A stretch of DNA of 16,342 nt from an uncultured Clostridia bacterium (GCA_944390995.1 CALXSA010000033.1:1-16342), one strand, 5' to 3'; positions 6,481-13,326 are shown, counted from the stretch's first letter. A program made the numbers and translations. The notes: generated by a model from the sequence alone, not told the origin.

Positions 6481-7930
6481 TTTAATAAAAAATGAATTCA
6501 CAAAAGTTTTTAAGAAAAAAACTATTTATATATTGTTAATACTCACTCTGGGCTACATTGTACTTTCAAACTTTATTATAAAATATACTGATAATGACCA
6601 TGTTAGATATTACTACTTTGAGGGCGATATACCTTACTACGAGGAGGCTTTGGCCGGCTTGGACCCAAGCAACCCAGTTGATTACCAGCAATATCTTGAA
6701 AATAAGCGTCAGCTAGATGCGTTGACACTTACTAGAGAATATGGCAATGATAGCTGGCAAGCTTATGTGATAAACACAAAGCTTATTGGCTACATAGACA
6801 CCATGATTGCACATGAATACACAGATACAGTAACTGAAGAAGCTTACAACGAGGCGAAATCAGCTTATGATGAGGCATTGGAAAGGATGGAAGCAGACGA
6901 TTGGAAATATTTTGTAAATGCAGATTTGGAAGATATAAACACTTCTTTGGAACAGCAATATGAATTGAGAGAATCGGCTAAAGATGATGATACGCTTGCT
7001 TCAATCAATAAGGCAATACGCAATTTGGAATTAGAAAAGCAGATAAATGAATGGAGACTTGAAAAAGACATTAGCTATGCCCCTAGTGCCCTCAACAATT
7101 CTTTAGAGGAATATTCAAGCTATCAATCTACAGTATATGAATATGAAGACAATGGCATAGAGAATTTATCTGATGATGAAAGAAGCTTTTATGAAAACTC
7201 ATTAGAACAAGCCGCATTAAACAAATATTATATAGAAAATAACATTTCAATTGAAAATGACAATAGAAATATTTTGCTTAATTTGTTCAACAATTATGAG
7301 GTATTTATTTTAATATTTGCAATTGTAATTGCAGCGTCAATAGTAAGCGAAGAATTTAGCAGAGGCACAATAAAACTATTGCTTGTAAAACCATATAACA
7401 GAGTTAAAATATTAATGTCAAAATTCATAGTATGTGTACTAATTTTAATACTTGCTATATTATTCATTGCAATTTCACAATTGATTATTGGTGGCTTTAT
7501 ACATGGCTTTGACAGCTTATCCACACCGGCAATAATATACAACTTAGAAACACATAGCATTGAAACCATGGGCATACTTCCATATGTTGCATTAATAGGA
7601 GTTTGTAAATTCCCAATATATCTACTTTTAACAACACTAACATTTGCATGTAGTACAATATTCACAAATACAGCATTAGCAGTAGCAGTGCCATTCTTAG
7701 GCTATATTGCATCAAACATAATAAATCAATTTGCTTTACTATATGACTTAAAATGGATAGTATATTTTGTTACACCAAACTGGGATTTCACACAATACCT
7801 ATTCGGAGGTTCACCTATGTTTGAGGGACTAACACCAATCTTCTCTCTAGTAATATGTTTAGCATACTTCTTCATTATGCTTGCTATAAGTACTGTAGTA
7901 TTTAAAAAGAGAGACATCAAAAACATTTAG
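6473..7930 (+). CDS. ABC-2 type permease subunit with a large external domain
   Basis: This is the membrane partner of the ATPase encoded just upstream; the two genes overlap by 8 bp, which suggests translational coupling. The start codon is TTG at 6473, preceded 8 bases upstream by AGGGGG. The 485 residues contain a first membrane helix at about 18-36 and a long hydrophilic region at about 37-275 rich in Glu, Asp, Tyr and Asn with coiled-coil character. At least five further helices follow (about 277-292, 316-342, 368-398, 400-425 and 455-477). SEEFSRGTIKLLLVKPYNR (292-310) is the typical cytoplasmic loop of ABC-2 permeases. A soluble region of roughly 240 residues between TM1 and TM2 is large for an ABC-2 permease and may bind a ligand or partner outside the cell. 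Substrate unknown. Confidence 0.92.
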   Translation: MINLIKNEFTKVFKKKTIYILLILTLGYIVLSNFIIKYTDNDHVRYYYFEGDIPYYEEALAGLDPSNPVDYQQYLENKRQLDALTLTREYGNDSWQAYVINTKLIGYIDTMIAHEYTDTVTEEAYNEAKSAYDEALERMEADDWKYFVNADLEDINTSLEQQYELRESAKDDDTLASINKAIRNLELEKQINEWRLEKDISYAPSALNNSLEEYSSYQSTVYEYEDNGIENLSDDERSFYENSLEQAALNKYYIENNISIENDNRNILLNLFNNYEVFILIFAIVIAASIVSEEFSRGTIKLLLVKPYNRVKILMSKFIVCVLILILAILFIAISQLIIGGFIHGFDSLSTPAIIYNLETHSIETMGILPYVALIGVCKFPIYLLLTTLTFACSTIFTNTALAVAVPFLGYIASNIINQFALLYDLKWIVYFVTPNWDFTQYLFGGSPMFEGLTPIFSLVICLAYFFIMLAISTVVFKKRDIKNI

Positions 7931-7932
7931 CT

Positions 7933-8069
7933 GCAAGTTAGGGACACGTCTTCTCTTGCAAAAACTTGCAAACTAGGGACACGTCTTTCCTTGCAAAAAA
8001 TTGCAAACTAGGGACACTCCTAAAGCCGAAAAACTTTCGAGCTCAAGGGTGTCCCTAACTCGAAAGTTT
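7933..8069. repeat. Cluster B of GGGACA-core hairpin repeats, 35-bp period
   Basis: Three forward units start at 7933, 7968 and 8003, each 35 bp apart, reading GCAA..TAGGGACACGTCTT..CTTGCAAAAA; the third diverges after GGGACAC. They are almost identical to the forward units of cluster A (4785, 4820). A reverse unit follows: TAGGGACAC (8009-8017) is complementary to GTGTCCCTA (8049-8057), and AAACTTTCGAG (8031-8041) to CTCGAAAGTTT (8059-8069). The block begins 2 bp past the permease stop codon and fills the space between convergent genes, so it may also serve as the 3' end of both transcripts. Confidence 0.75.
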
Positions 8070-8090
8070 CCATCTTTCTAATTGTATCTG

Positions 8091-8122
8091 TTAGAATTGC
8101 TAAACTTGTTTTGCAATTCTAA
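8091..8122 (-). other. Perfect 10-bp hairpin overlapping the oxidoreductase stop codon
   Basis: TTAGAATTGC (8091-8100) pairs perfectly with GCAATTCTAA (8113-8122) around a 12-base loop. On the minus strand the hairpin starts inside the stop codon of the oxidoreductase gene. No T run follows on either side, so it is not a classical intrinsic terminator, but it may define or protect the 3' end. Confidence 0.5.
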
Positions 8123-9198
8123 TCTCTTACATACTCATTCATTGGTTTTATTAAATATTTAAGCTCATCTAATTTATCCGTTGAAACATATCCTGGTTTT
8201 CCATTAATTACATCAGGTATTCTATTTACAACAGTAGCACAAGTCAATTCAACTGTCGAAGGTCTCGAAACAACAATTGTTGTGTTTGGTTCGCCTTCAA
8301 TTGTCCACTCGTTTTTGTCATAGTCCTCTTTTGAATAAACCTTTCCTATACATTGTGTCTCCAAAGTAATTCCTTCTTTTGTCTTTGTTGTAACCACTGC
8401 GCTCATTCCTGTTGCAGTACCTGCTTTAACTGTCATTCCTAGAGTAGATGAATCAATATCCTCCTTATATGTCTGTGGCACGCACTTTTGTGTCTGACTA
8501 ATTGGTGTCAAGCCCAATTTTGAGCATAACCAGCCATTTACATTCCACATATATGATGGTGAATAATTTCCAGAATTTATAATCTCTTGTCTCTCCTCGT
8601 CGCTCATTCTATCTACTGAAGCAATTTTCTTGTCAAACTCATCTAAGCTTAGCCCTGCACCATGTGCCTCTGCCAAAGCTATTCCATAGTCCTCAACATT
8701 GTATGATGAACTACCTTTTATTTTCGTTATTTTTTGTGTAGAACCAGCTATAGCACTAATTAGCTCGCCCCAATATACATCTTGGTATCCGCTTCCTGTA
8801 ATGGTACATCCATTTTCCTTTGCCAATCTATCAATCTCAGATGTAAGTACTGGATTTGAATTAAATGGGAAAAATGCCTCCTCACATGTTGATATTGCAT
8901 TAATACCCAATTTTGCACAAAGCAAAAATGCTTCTTTTATATCTTCAAGCAAACTCATTGTAGTTACTATAACAATATCTGGTTTCAAATCTCTAAGCAA
9001 TGTCTCTGCATTATTCGCATCAGTAACAGTAACTCCTCTTTTCTCTCCTCCCATTATTTCTCCAATGTCTTTTCCTATAACAGCTGGGTTCACATCAATT
9101 GCACCTACAATTTCTCCCCCTTTTTCATAAACATAACGCATAGTATAAACTGACATTTTACCTGTACCATATTGTACAACTCTTACTTTTCTGTCCAT
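8119..9198 (-). CDS. DapB-fold NAD(P)-dependent oxidoreductase, 2,4-diaminopentanoate-dehydrogenase-like
   Basis: This 359-residue protein has an N-terminal Rossmann fold with VVQYGTGKMS (7-16) as the dinucleotide-binding glycine motif, then EIVGAIDVNP (29-38) and DIVIVTT (74-80). This is the layout of dihydrodipicolinate reductase N-terminal domains. It is about 100 residues longer than DapB, and its middle part (GSGYQDVYWGELISAIAG, then a long alpha/beta domain) fits 2,4-diaminopentanoate dehydrogenase and related enzymes of ornithine breakdown rather than lysine synthesis. No lysine or ornithine pathway gene is adjacent, so the substrate is uncertain. GGGAGG lies 8-9 bases before the ATG, and a promoter with an extended -10 is present at 9235-9265. 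It appears to be transcribed alone. Confidence 0.75.
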   Translation of the reverse strand: MDRKVRVVQYGTGKMSVYTMRYVYEKGGEIVGAIDVNPAVIGKDIGEIMGGEKRGVTVTDANNAETLLRDLKPDIVIVTTMSLLEDIKEAFLLCAKLGINAISTCEEAFFPFNSNPVLTSEIDRLAKENGCTITGSGYQDVYWGELISAIAGSTQKITKIKGSSSYNVEDYGIALAEAHGAGLSLDEFDKKIASVDRMSDEERQEIINSGNYSPSYMWNVNGWLCSKLGLTPISQTQKCVPQTYKEDIDSSTLGMTVKAGTATGMSAVVTTKTKEGITLETQCIGKVYSKEDYDKNEWTIEGEPNTTIVVSRPSTVELTCATVVNRIPDVINGKPGYVSTDKLDELKYLIKPMNEYVRD

Positions 9199-9234
9199 AA
9201 TAATTTCCTCCCTTGTTTAAATTTTTCTATTTAG

Positions 9235-9265
9235 ATTATATCACTAAATTTGAAAATTTATACAA
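9235..9265 (-). promoter_or_regulatory. Extended -10 promoter of the oxidoreductase gene
   Basis: On the minus strand TGA-TATAAT (9235-9243) lies about 37 bp before the ATG. A possible -35 TTGTAT (9260-9265) has a long 19-base spacer, so the extended -10 probably carries most of the activity. Confidence 0.6.
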
Positions 9266-9279
9266 GAAAATTACTATGA

Positions 9280-9323
9280 AAATAAAAAACATTTTAAAAG
9301 ACCGCTCCATCTTGCTGGGAGCG
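9280..9323 (-). terminator. Intrinsic terminator of the J-domain gene
   Basis: On the minus strand CGCTCC (9318-9323) pairs with GGAGCG (9303-9308) around a 9-base loop, followed by GTCTTTT and further T runs. It begins 14 bp after the stop codon. The plus-strand sequence 9296-9318 is repeated with one mismatch at 10178-10200, on the other side of the J-domain gene. Confidence 0.75.
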
Positions 9324-9337
9324 TGAATTGTAATTTT

Positions 9338-10051
9338 TTATCCTCCGAAAAGTCCGGTTATAAAATTCCAAATTCCCGAGAATATTCCAACAATTATTGA
9401 ACCTACTATGTTTACCACAGTTTTTATGATTGGGTTGTTCTCATAAAAATTCACCATCCAGTCGTGGCTAGGTGGAATAAACCACAAAATTGTTATAATT
9501 CCTGCCATGATAAGTAGCACAATTGCAAGGTCTTTGAAATTTTCCTTTGTCCATTTACGTTTTACATTATATCCCAAATTTTTTAAATAATTATAATACG
9601 CGTTTTCGTACTCCTTGTTCAGGTTCTCCTGCATCTTCTTTCTTTGCTTGTACTCCTCTTTTTGCAGTTTTCTTTCGTATTCTTGCCTTCTTCTCTCATA
9701 GTCTACATCCATATTGTTCGCAGTCATATTAGGACTATAAGAATTAACAGGCGGTGTTTGCTGGTACGTCTGCTGTGTGCTATAATTTTGCGCCACTTGT
9801 TCTTGCCTTAGCCTCTCCTGCTCTCTTTCCTCTGCAAGCTTCGCATCGTACTCCTTCCTCTTTTCCGGGTCTCCCAAAACATCATACGCTTCATTAATTG
9901 TTTTCATTTTCTCCTCAGCGCTTTTCTTTTGGGCAGCACTTTGTAAATCAGGATGATACTTTTTCGCCAAAACTTTATATGCTTTTTCTATTATTTCGCC
10001 TGAGGCATTCTCGCTAACCTCCAACACCTCATAAAATGTGCCTTTCTTCAT
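9338..10051 (-). CDS. J-domain protein with a C-terminal membrane anchor
   Basis: The N-terminal 70 residues form a DnaJ domain: FYEVLEVSENASGEIIEKAY, the HPD motif at 33-35 that stimulates Hsp70 ATPase, and INEAYDVLGDPEKRKEYD (52-69). A charged Gln/Glu/Arg-rich linker follows (about 71-165, partly coiled coil), then two hydrophobic segments at about 174-192 and 208-229, ending in GLFGG. It lacks the Gly/Phe region, zinc fingers and C-terminal substrate domains of true DnaJ. It is therefore a type III J protein, probably recruiting DnaK to the membrane. GGGGAG lies 7 bases before the ATG. It is monocistronic, with its own promoter and terminator. The client is unknown. Confidence 0.9.
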   Translation of the reverse strand: MKKGTFYEVLEVSENASGEIIEKAYKVLAKKYHPDLQSAAQKKSAEEKMKTINEAYDVLGDPEKRKEYDAKLAEEREQERLRQEQVAQNYSTQQTYQQTPPVNSYSPNMTANNMDVDYERRRQEYERKLQKEEYKQRKKMQENLNKEYENAYYNYLKNLGYNVKRKWTKENFKDLAIVLLIMAGIITILWFIPPSHDWMVNFYENNPIIKTVVNIVGSIIVGIFSGIWNFITGLFGG

Positions 10052-10087
10052 TTATCTTCTCCCCAAATCTATTTCATACTCATATTA

Positions 10088-10096
10088 ATTATATCA
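10088..10096 (-). promoter_or_regulatory. Extended -10 element of the J-domain gene promoter
   Basis: TGA-TATAAT on the minus strand lies 37 bp before the ATG at 10051. No good -35 box is visible at 16-18 bp. A plus-strand copy of the same nine bases lies 39 bp away, so the two transcripts diverge from here. Confidence 0.55.
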
Positions 10097-10134
10097 TTAA
10101 TGCTTTAAAAAGGATAGTATTTTTTGCATAATTA

Positions 10135-10143
10135 TGATATAAT
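10135..10143 (+). promoter_or_regulatory. Extended -10 element driving the DUF4364 gene
   Basis: TGA-TATAAT on the plus strand has no strong -35 at the expected distance. If it is used, the transcript has a leader of about 160 bases containing the hairpin elements at 10178-10258. Confidence 0.5.
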
Positions 10144-10177
10144 GCTTAAGGGAAATTATAATTTACGGTCAAAGCAC

Positions 10178-10258
10178 AAAAGTCCGCTCCATCTTGCTGG
10201 TACACATATTTTGTCCGCTCCATGTTTTCGCGTAAAAAATATGTGTCCCACGTGGAGC
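10178..10258. repeat. Repeat and hairpin cluster with GTCCGCTCCAT motif
   Basis: GTCCGCTCCAT occurs at 10182 and again at 10213. The first copy is part of a 23-bp stretch (10178-10200) that matches 9296-9318 with one mismatch. ACACATATTTT (10202-10212) is perfectly complementary to AAAATATGTGT (10236-10246), and GCTCCA (10217-10222) to TGGAGC (10253-10258), so the two stems interlock. TGTGTCCCA at 10242-10250 contains the reverse complement of the GGGACA core of clusters A and B. The block lies in the probable leader of the DUF4364 transcript. Confidence 0.6.
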
Positions 10259-10308
10259 TACTTATAGCTAATAATCTGTGTAATTGTAATTAATGAGGGG
10301 TGGTATTT

Positions 10309-11064
10309 TTGAAATTAACTTCTAATGATGAGACATTGGCGGAAAGTAAAGTTCTAATTTTATATATATTAAGTAGTTTGAACAAAGCAATTACTAATAC
10401 AGCACTTTACAAAATAGTGCTTTCGGTTTTGGATATGAATTATTTTTACTATCAGCAATTCCTGCTTGATTTAGTAAAAAGCGAGTTTGTTATAAACTAC
10501 TCTACTGAAGGCAACAGCATGTACATAATTACAGAAAAAGGAATTAGAACATTGGAATTAACCGAAGACATTTTGCCTGGAATTATAAAGCTTCAAGTAG
10601 ACACTAACCTAAAATACGCACTAGAAAATGATGATGAGGAAAATTCCATTACAGCAGAATACACGCCAGTCAATGAGAATTATTATAACGTAACATGTAA
10701 GATTATGGAAAATAACGAAACTTTATTTGAAGTAAAAACCTTTGCCGGCTCCCGTGAACAGGCAAAGCACATTGTAGAAAATTGGAAAAGGCATGCCGGT
10801 ACAATGTACCCGAATTTGTTGGAAATACTTACACAAGAATTTCCCGAGGACGATTTTGCTGAAGGTCATAAGCCAGGTGGCAACGAGGTTTTAGGCTCTC
10901 CTTTGGATGTATATAATTATGATGTAATAAACAGAAAACATATTGAGCAAGAAGAAACCGACGAAAACGAAAAAAATGCAGACAAACCAACTAGCTCTAG
11001 TAGTTCTGATGTTATAGAAGGTAATTTGAATTTATTTGATATGATGGGAAACGACCAAGGATAA
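10309..11064 (+). CDS. DUF4364 family protein
   Basis: I recognise a DUF4364 protein, a family common in Clostridia whose function has not been settled. The N-terminal part (ETLAESKVLILYILSSLNKA, then a helical segment to about 90) looks like a winged-helix domain with YIITEKGIRTLEL as strand and last helix. The middle is an alpha/beta region (about 115-180), and the C-terminus is acidic and Ser-rich. I place the start at TTG 10309 (251 residues), because AGGGGTGG at 10296-10303 is then well spaced. The GTG at 10300 would overlap that ribosome site. The stop codon lies in the loop of a terminator hairpin. Neighbours give no functional hint. A transcription-related role is suggested only by the winged-helix pattern. 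Confidence 0.82.
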   Translation: MKLTSNDETLAESKVLILYILSSLNKAITNTALYKIVLSVLDMNYFYYQQFLLDLVKSEFVINYSTEGNSMYIITEKGIRTLELTEDILPGIIKLQVDTNLKYALENDDEENSITAEYTPVNENYYNVTCKIMENNETLFEVKTFAGSREQAKHIVENWKRHAGTMYPNLLEILTQEFPEDDFAEGHKPGGNEVLGSPLDVYNYDVINRKHIEQEETDENEKNADKPTSSSSSDVIEGNLNLFDMMGNDQG

Positions 11065-11084
11065 CCTTGGTCGTGTTTCTTCTT
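11051..11084 (+). terminator. Terminator hairpin containing the DUF4364 stop codon
   Basis: ACGACCAAGG (11051-11060) pairs perfectly with CCTTGGTCGT (11065-11074). The 4-base loop ATAA includes the stop codon TAA at 11062-11064. The tail GTTTCTTCTT is pyrimidine-rich. It may also block read-through from the convergent proS gene. Confidence 0.75.
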
Positions 11085-11143
11085 ACCTAAGACAATTATT
11101 TTATTAGAAAGTACGTGTAACATTTAGCAAGTCATTCTTCAAC

Positions 11144-12445
11144 TTAAGAAATAAGGCTTTGCTTTGAACTTGCTCTTTTTACAAGCTCCTCAATTTTTAT
11201 TACTTCTCTTTTTCCAGTTTTAGTTTCTTCTAGTTCAACACTTCCATTCTCAACTTTTCCTCCAAGAATAGCAATGTATGGTGTTCCTAAAACTTTTGCA
11301 TCCTTTATTCTAGCGCCAAAGTTTACGTTGTCTCTGTCGTCTAAAATTGTTTCTACTCCTGCTTTTTTCAATTCTTCATACAATTTGCCCGCTTCTTCAA
11401 CTTTTTCCTCATCATCCATTTTCGCTATAATTTGCATTTTAAATGGAGCTATGTCGTATGGCAAAGAAATCCCCTCTATTTCGCCTTTTTCATTTTTCAA
11501 TAACGACATTTCATAAATCGTCGCAACCATTCTGCTAACGCCTATTCCATAGCAGCCCATGTAATATGGCTTTTCTTTTCCGTCTTTATCAATATAGTTA
11601 GCATCCATAGTATCAGAATATCTAGTTCCAAGTTGGAATATATGTCCAAGCTCAATTGCCCTTCTCTCCTCAAACTCTGATATATCTTCTATTCCATATT
11701 CTTCTTTCAAATATTCTTCATGATTTTCCTTTTCAAGCACTTCTGTATTTAGAGCCACTTTAGTTTTAGCATCATACAATATTGTATCTTCTCCAATTGA
11801 AGAAATAACCATCATTTCTTCGCTCTTTTTTCCACCCATTGAGCCATTATCTGCAACAACAGGTAGCATCTCTAGCCCAAGCCTTTTAGCCATTTCAAGG
11901 TATGCACCTCTTACTATATCATATGATTTCTTCAAACCTTCTGGGTCTGTATCAAAGCTGTATGCATCCATCATTAGGAATGATTTTCCTCTAAGTAAGT
12001 ATCCCCTATTTCTAATCTCGTTTCTGTACTTTTCTCCTATCTGATAGAAAATAGTTGGCATATGCTTATATGATTTAAGCTTTTCCCTGGCGAACTCCAA
12101 AACCGCTTCCTCAGCTGTAGGCGCTAAACAGAAAGTTCCCTTGTCTGACTCAACAACAAGCATTACACCTTCCTCTATGTATTTGTCCCATCTTTCAGAA
12201 TTTACCCATAACTCTTTTGGTTGAATTGTTGGAAGTTGTACTTCTGCTAAACCTGCATCATTCAAGCACTCTCTTATAACCTCCTCAACATTTCTCTTTA
12301 CTAATAATGGCACTGTGCCGTACCCCATAATACCTGTTCCATACTGAACTAATTGCCCAGACTGCATTAAAATGTCTTGCGCTGGATACATTTCATCTAA
12401 TTTATTTATTCTCATTGTACCTATTCCTAAATTCGATAATTTCAT
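11144..12445 (-). CDS. proS: Prolyl-tRNA synthetase, bacterial type lacking the INS editing domain
   Basis: This class II synthetase charges tRNA-Pro with proline in the cytoplasm. The 433 residues include the TXE motif in APTAEE (108-113), motif 2 KYRNEIRNRGYLLRGKSFLM (139-158), motif 3 GCYGIGVSR (297-305) and a C-terminal anticodon-binding domain with DDRDNVNFGARIKDAKVLGTP (369-389). Typical bacterial ProRS has about 570 residues with an editing insertion (INS, YbaK-like) between motifs 2 and 3. Here that interval is only about 140 residues and carries no INS, so Ala-tRNA-Pro would have to be cleared by a separate protein or not at all. It is the second gene of a scpB-proS operon with a 24-bp gap; AAAGGA lies about 12 bases before the ATG. 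Confidence 0.95.
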   Translation of the reverse strand: MKLSNLGIGTMRINKLDEMYPAQDILMQSGQLVQYGTGIMGYGTVPLLVKRNVEEVIRECLNDAGLAEVQLPTIQPKELWVNSERWDKYIEEGVMLVVESDKGTFCLAPTAEEAVLEFAREKLKSYKHMPTIFYQIGEKYRNEIRNRGYLLRGKSFLMMDAYSFDTDPEGLKKSYDIVRGAYLEMAKRLGLEMLPVVADNGSMGGKKSEEMMVISSIGEDTILYDAKTKVALNTEVLEKENHEEYLKEEYGIEDISEFEERRAIELGHIFQLGTRYSDTMDANYIDKDGKEKPYYMGCYGIGVSRMVATIYEMSLLKNEKGEIEGISLPYDIAPFKMQIIAKMDDEEKVEEAGKLYEELKKAGVETILDDRDNVNFGARIKDAKVLGTPYIAILGGKVENGSVELEETKTGKREVIKIEELVKRASSKQSLIS

Positions 12446-12469
12446 AATATATTCATTCCTTTCATTTTT

Positions 12470-13114
12470 TTACTTGTTTTCCACACTTTCAGCCTGTTGC
12501 TCCGTTAAACTTTCCACACTTTCTTCCCTTTCGGGGCATGGAGCCTCCGCAATTGTGTCCTCTACAATCTCATCTATAACAATTTGCCTGTTCTCATCTA
12601 ATTTATATCTTGGAAGTGCTGGCAACTCCTTCAAACTTGAAATGCCAAACATCCTTAGAAACTCCTTGCTAGTCTTGTATGTAGTAGGTCTTCCAGGAGC
12701 ATCTAGCTTTCCAGCCTCCTCAATTAAATTATAATCTAGCAATTTGTATATCGTTCCATCAGAATTCACACCTCTTATTGTCTCAATCTCAGCCCTAGTA
12801 ACACATGGGTTATACGCAATAATTGCCAAAGTCTCAAGCGCTGCATTAGACAAATTAGGTTTGCTCCTCTTATCAAACACAGGATAAATATATTCGTAAT
12901 ATTCTTTTTTGGTGCATAGCTGATATGCATCTTCCACCTTAACTATCTCAAGCCCTCTATCTTCTTTTTCATATTTCAAGCTAAGTTGTGCCACAGCATT
13001 AATAATCTCATCTGAGCTTAACTCTAAAGCCGACATGAGTTCATTTATTCTAACTTCCCTACCTGCTGCAAATAAAATTGCCTCAATTATCCCTTCTGCT
13101 TTTCCTTCTTCCAT
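12470..13114 (-). CDS. scpB: Segregation and condensation protein B
   Basis: ScpB binds ScpA and, with Smc, forms the bacterial condensin that organises and separates chromosomes. The 214 residues show the tandem winged-helix pattern: EGIIEAILFAAGREVRINEL (8-27), LEIVKVEDAYQLCTKKEYYE (54-73), then LSNAALETLAIIAYNPCVTR (88-107) with AEIETIRGVNSDGTIYKLL and the DAPGRPTTYKTSKEFLRMFG signature (138-157). The C-terminus is acidic. The usual partner scpA is not upstream; instead there is a remnant of an AAA-ATPase_like gene that overlaps the scpB start by 32 bp and supplies the promoter. GAGGAG lies about 6 bases before the ATG, inside that remnant. proS follows 24 bp downstream. Confidence 0.94.
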   Translation of the reverse strand: MEEGKAEGIIEAILFAAGREVRINELMSALELSSDEIINAVAQLSLKYEKEDRGLEIVKVEDAYQLCTKKEYYEYIYPVFDKRSKPNLSNAALETLAIIAYNPCVTRAEIETIRGVNSDGTIYKLLDYNLIEEAGKLDAPGRPTTYKTSKEFLRMFGISSLKELPALPRYKLDENRQIVIDEIVEDTIAEAPCPEREESVESLTEQQAESVENK

Positions 13115-13223
13115 TTTCTTCTCCTCTTTTCAACTTCTCTATATATGGTGTTTTATCTACATAGTAGTATCCATCTTCTATTAGTTCCTCATAATCACTT
13201 TTTCCATACGGTAACTTCTTCAT
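13083..13223 (-). pseudogene. 5' remnant of an AAA-ATPase_like (PF09820) gene
   Basis: A 46-codon reading frame with a good ribosome site (GAGGT, 7 bases before the ATG) begins MKKLPYGKSDYEELIEDG and continues YYYVDKTPYIEKLK. This is the characteristic N-terminus of the PF09820 AAA-ATPase_like proteins, often fused to a PD-(D/E)XK domain and very abundant in gut Clostridia; complete members run to several hundred residues. After about 35 residues the match ends, and the frame stops at a TGA inside scpB in another frame. The rest of the gene is absent. The preserved promoter and ribosome site suggest that only the 5' end was kept, probably through recombination that joined it to scpB. Confidence 0.75.
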
Positions 13224-13260
13224 AACATTTACCTCGCTTTCTAGCTGTTTTCACATCACC

Positions 13261-13290
13261 ATTATACCACATACACTGGAAATAAAACAA
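13261..13290 (-). promoter_or_regulatory. Sigma-A-type promoter of the remnant-scpB-proS transcript
   Basis: On the minus strand TTGTTT (13285-13290), an 18-base spacer and TATAAT (13261-13266) form a promoter; TGG before the -10 gives an extended -10. It is the only clear promoter before scpB. Its -35 box lies within the T-rich tail of the terminator just upstream. Confidence 0.75.
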
Positions 13291-13326
13291 GTAGAAAACC
13301 AACATTTTTGTGCTGGTATCCTACTT
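13279..13326 (-). terminator. Terminator of the surface-protein transcript
   Basis: On the minus strand AAGTAG (13321-13326) pairs with CTACTT (13289-13294), and inside it CCAGCA pairs with TGTTGG through one G-U pair around CAAAAA. The tail GTTTTATTTC follows. It lies about 110 bp past the stop codon of the large surface-protein gene. Confidence 0.65.

Noticed and set aside
7933..8037. CRISPR array, because units recur every 35 bp
   Set aside because: Only two or three units per site, the whole unit is repeated with no unique spacers between, and no cas genes are present.
8699..9130. A 143-codon plus-strand frame
   Set aside because: It lies entirely antisense to the oxidoreductase gene, which has clear motifs and a good start; it is a shadow frame.
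8119..9198. True dihydrodipicolinate reductase (dapB)
   Set aside because: About 100 residues too long, the DapB substrate motif is absent, and no lysine-pathway neighbours are present.
10300..10308. GTG start for the DUF4364 gene
   Set aside because: It would overlap its own ribosome site; TTG at 10309 is well spaced.
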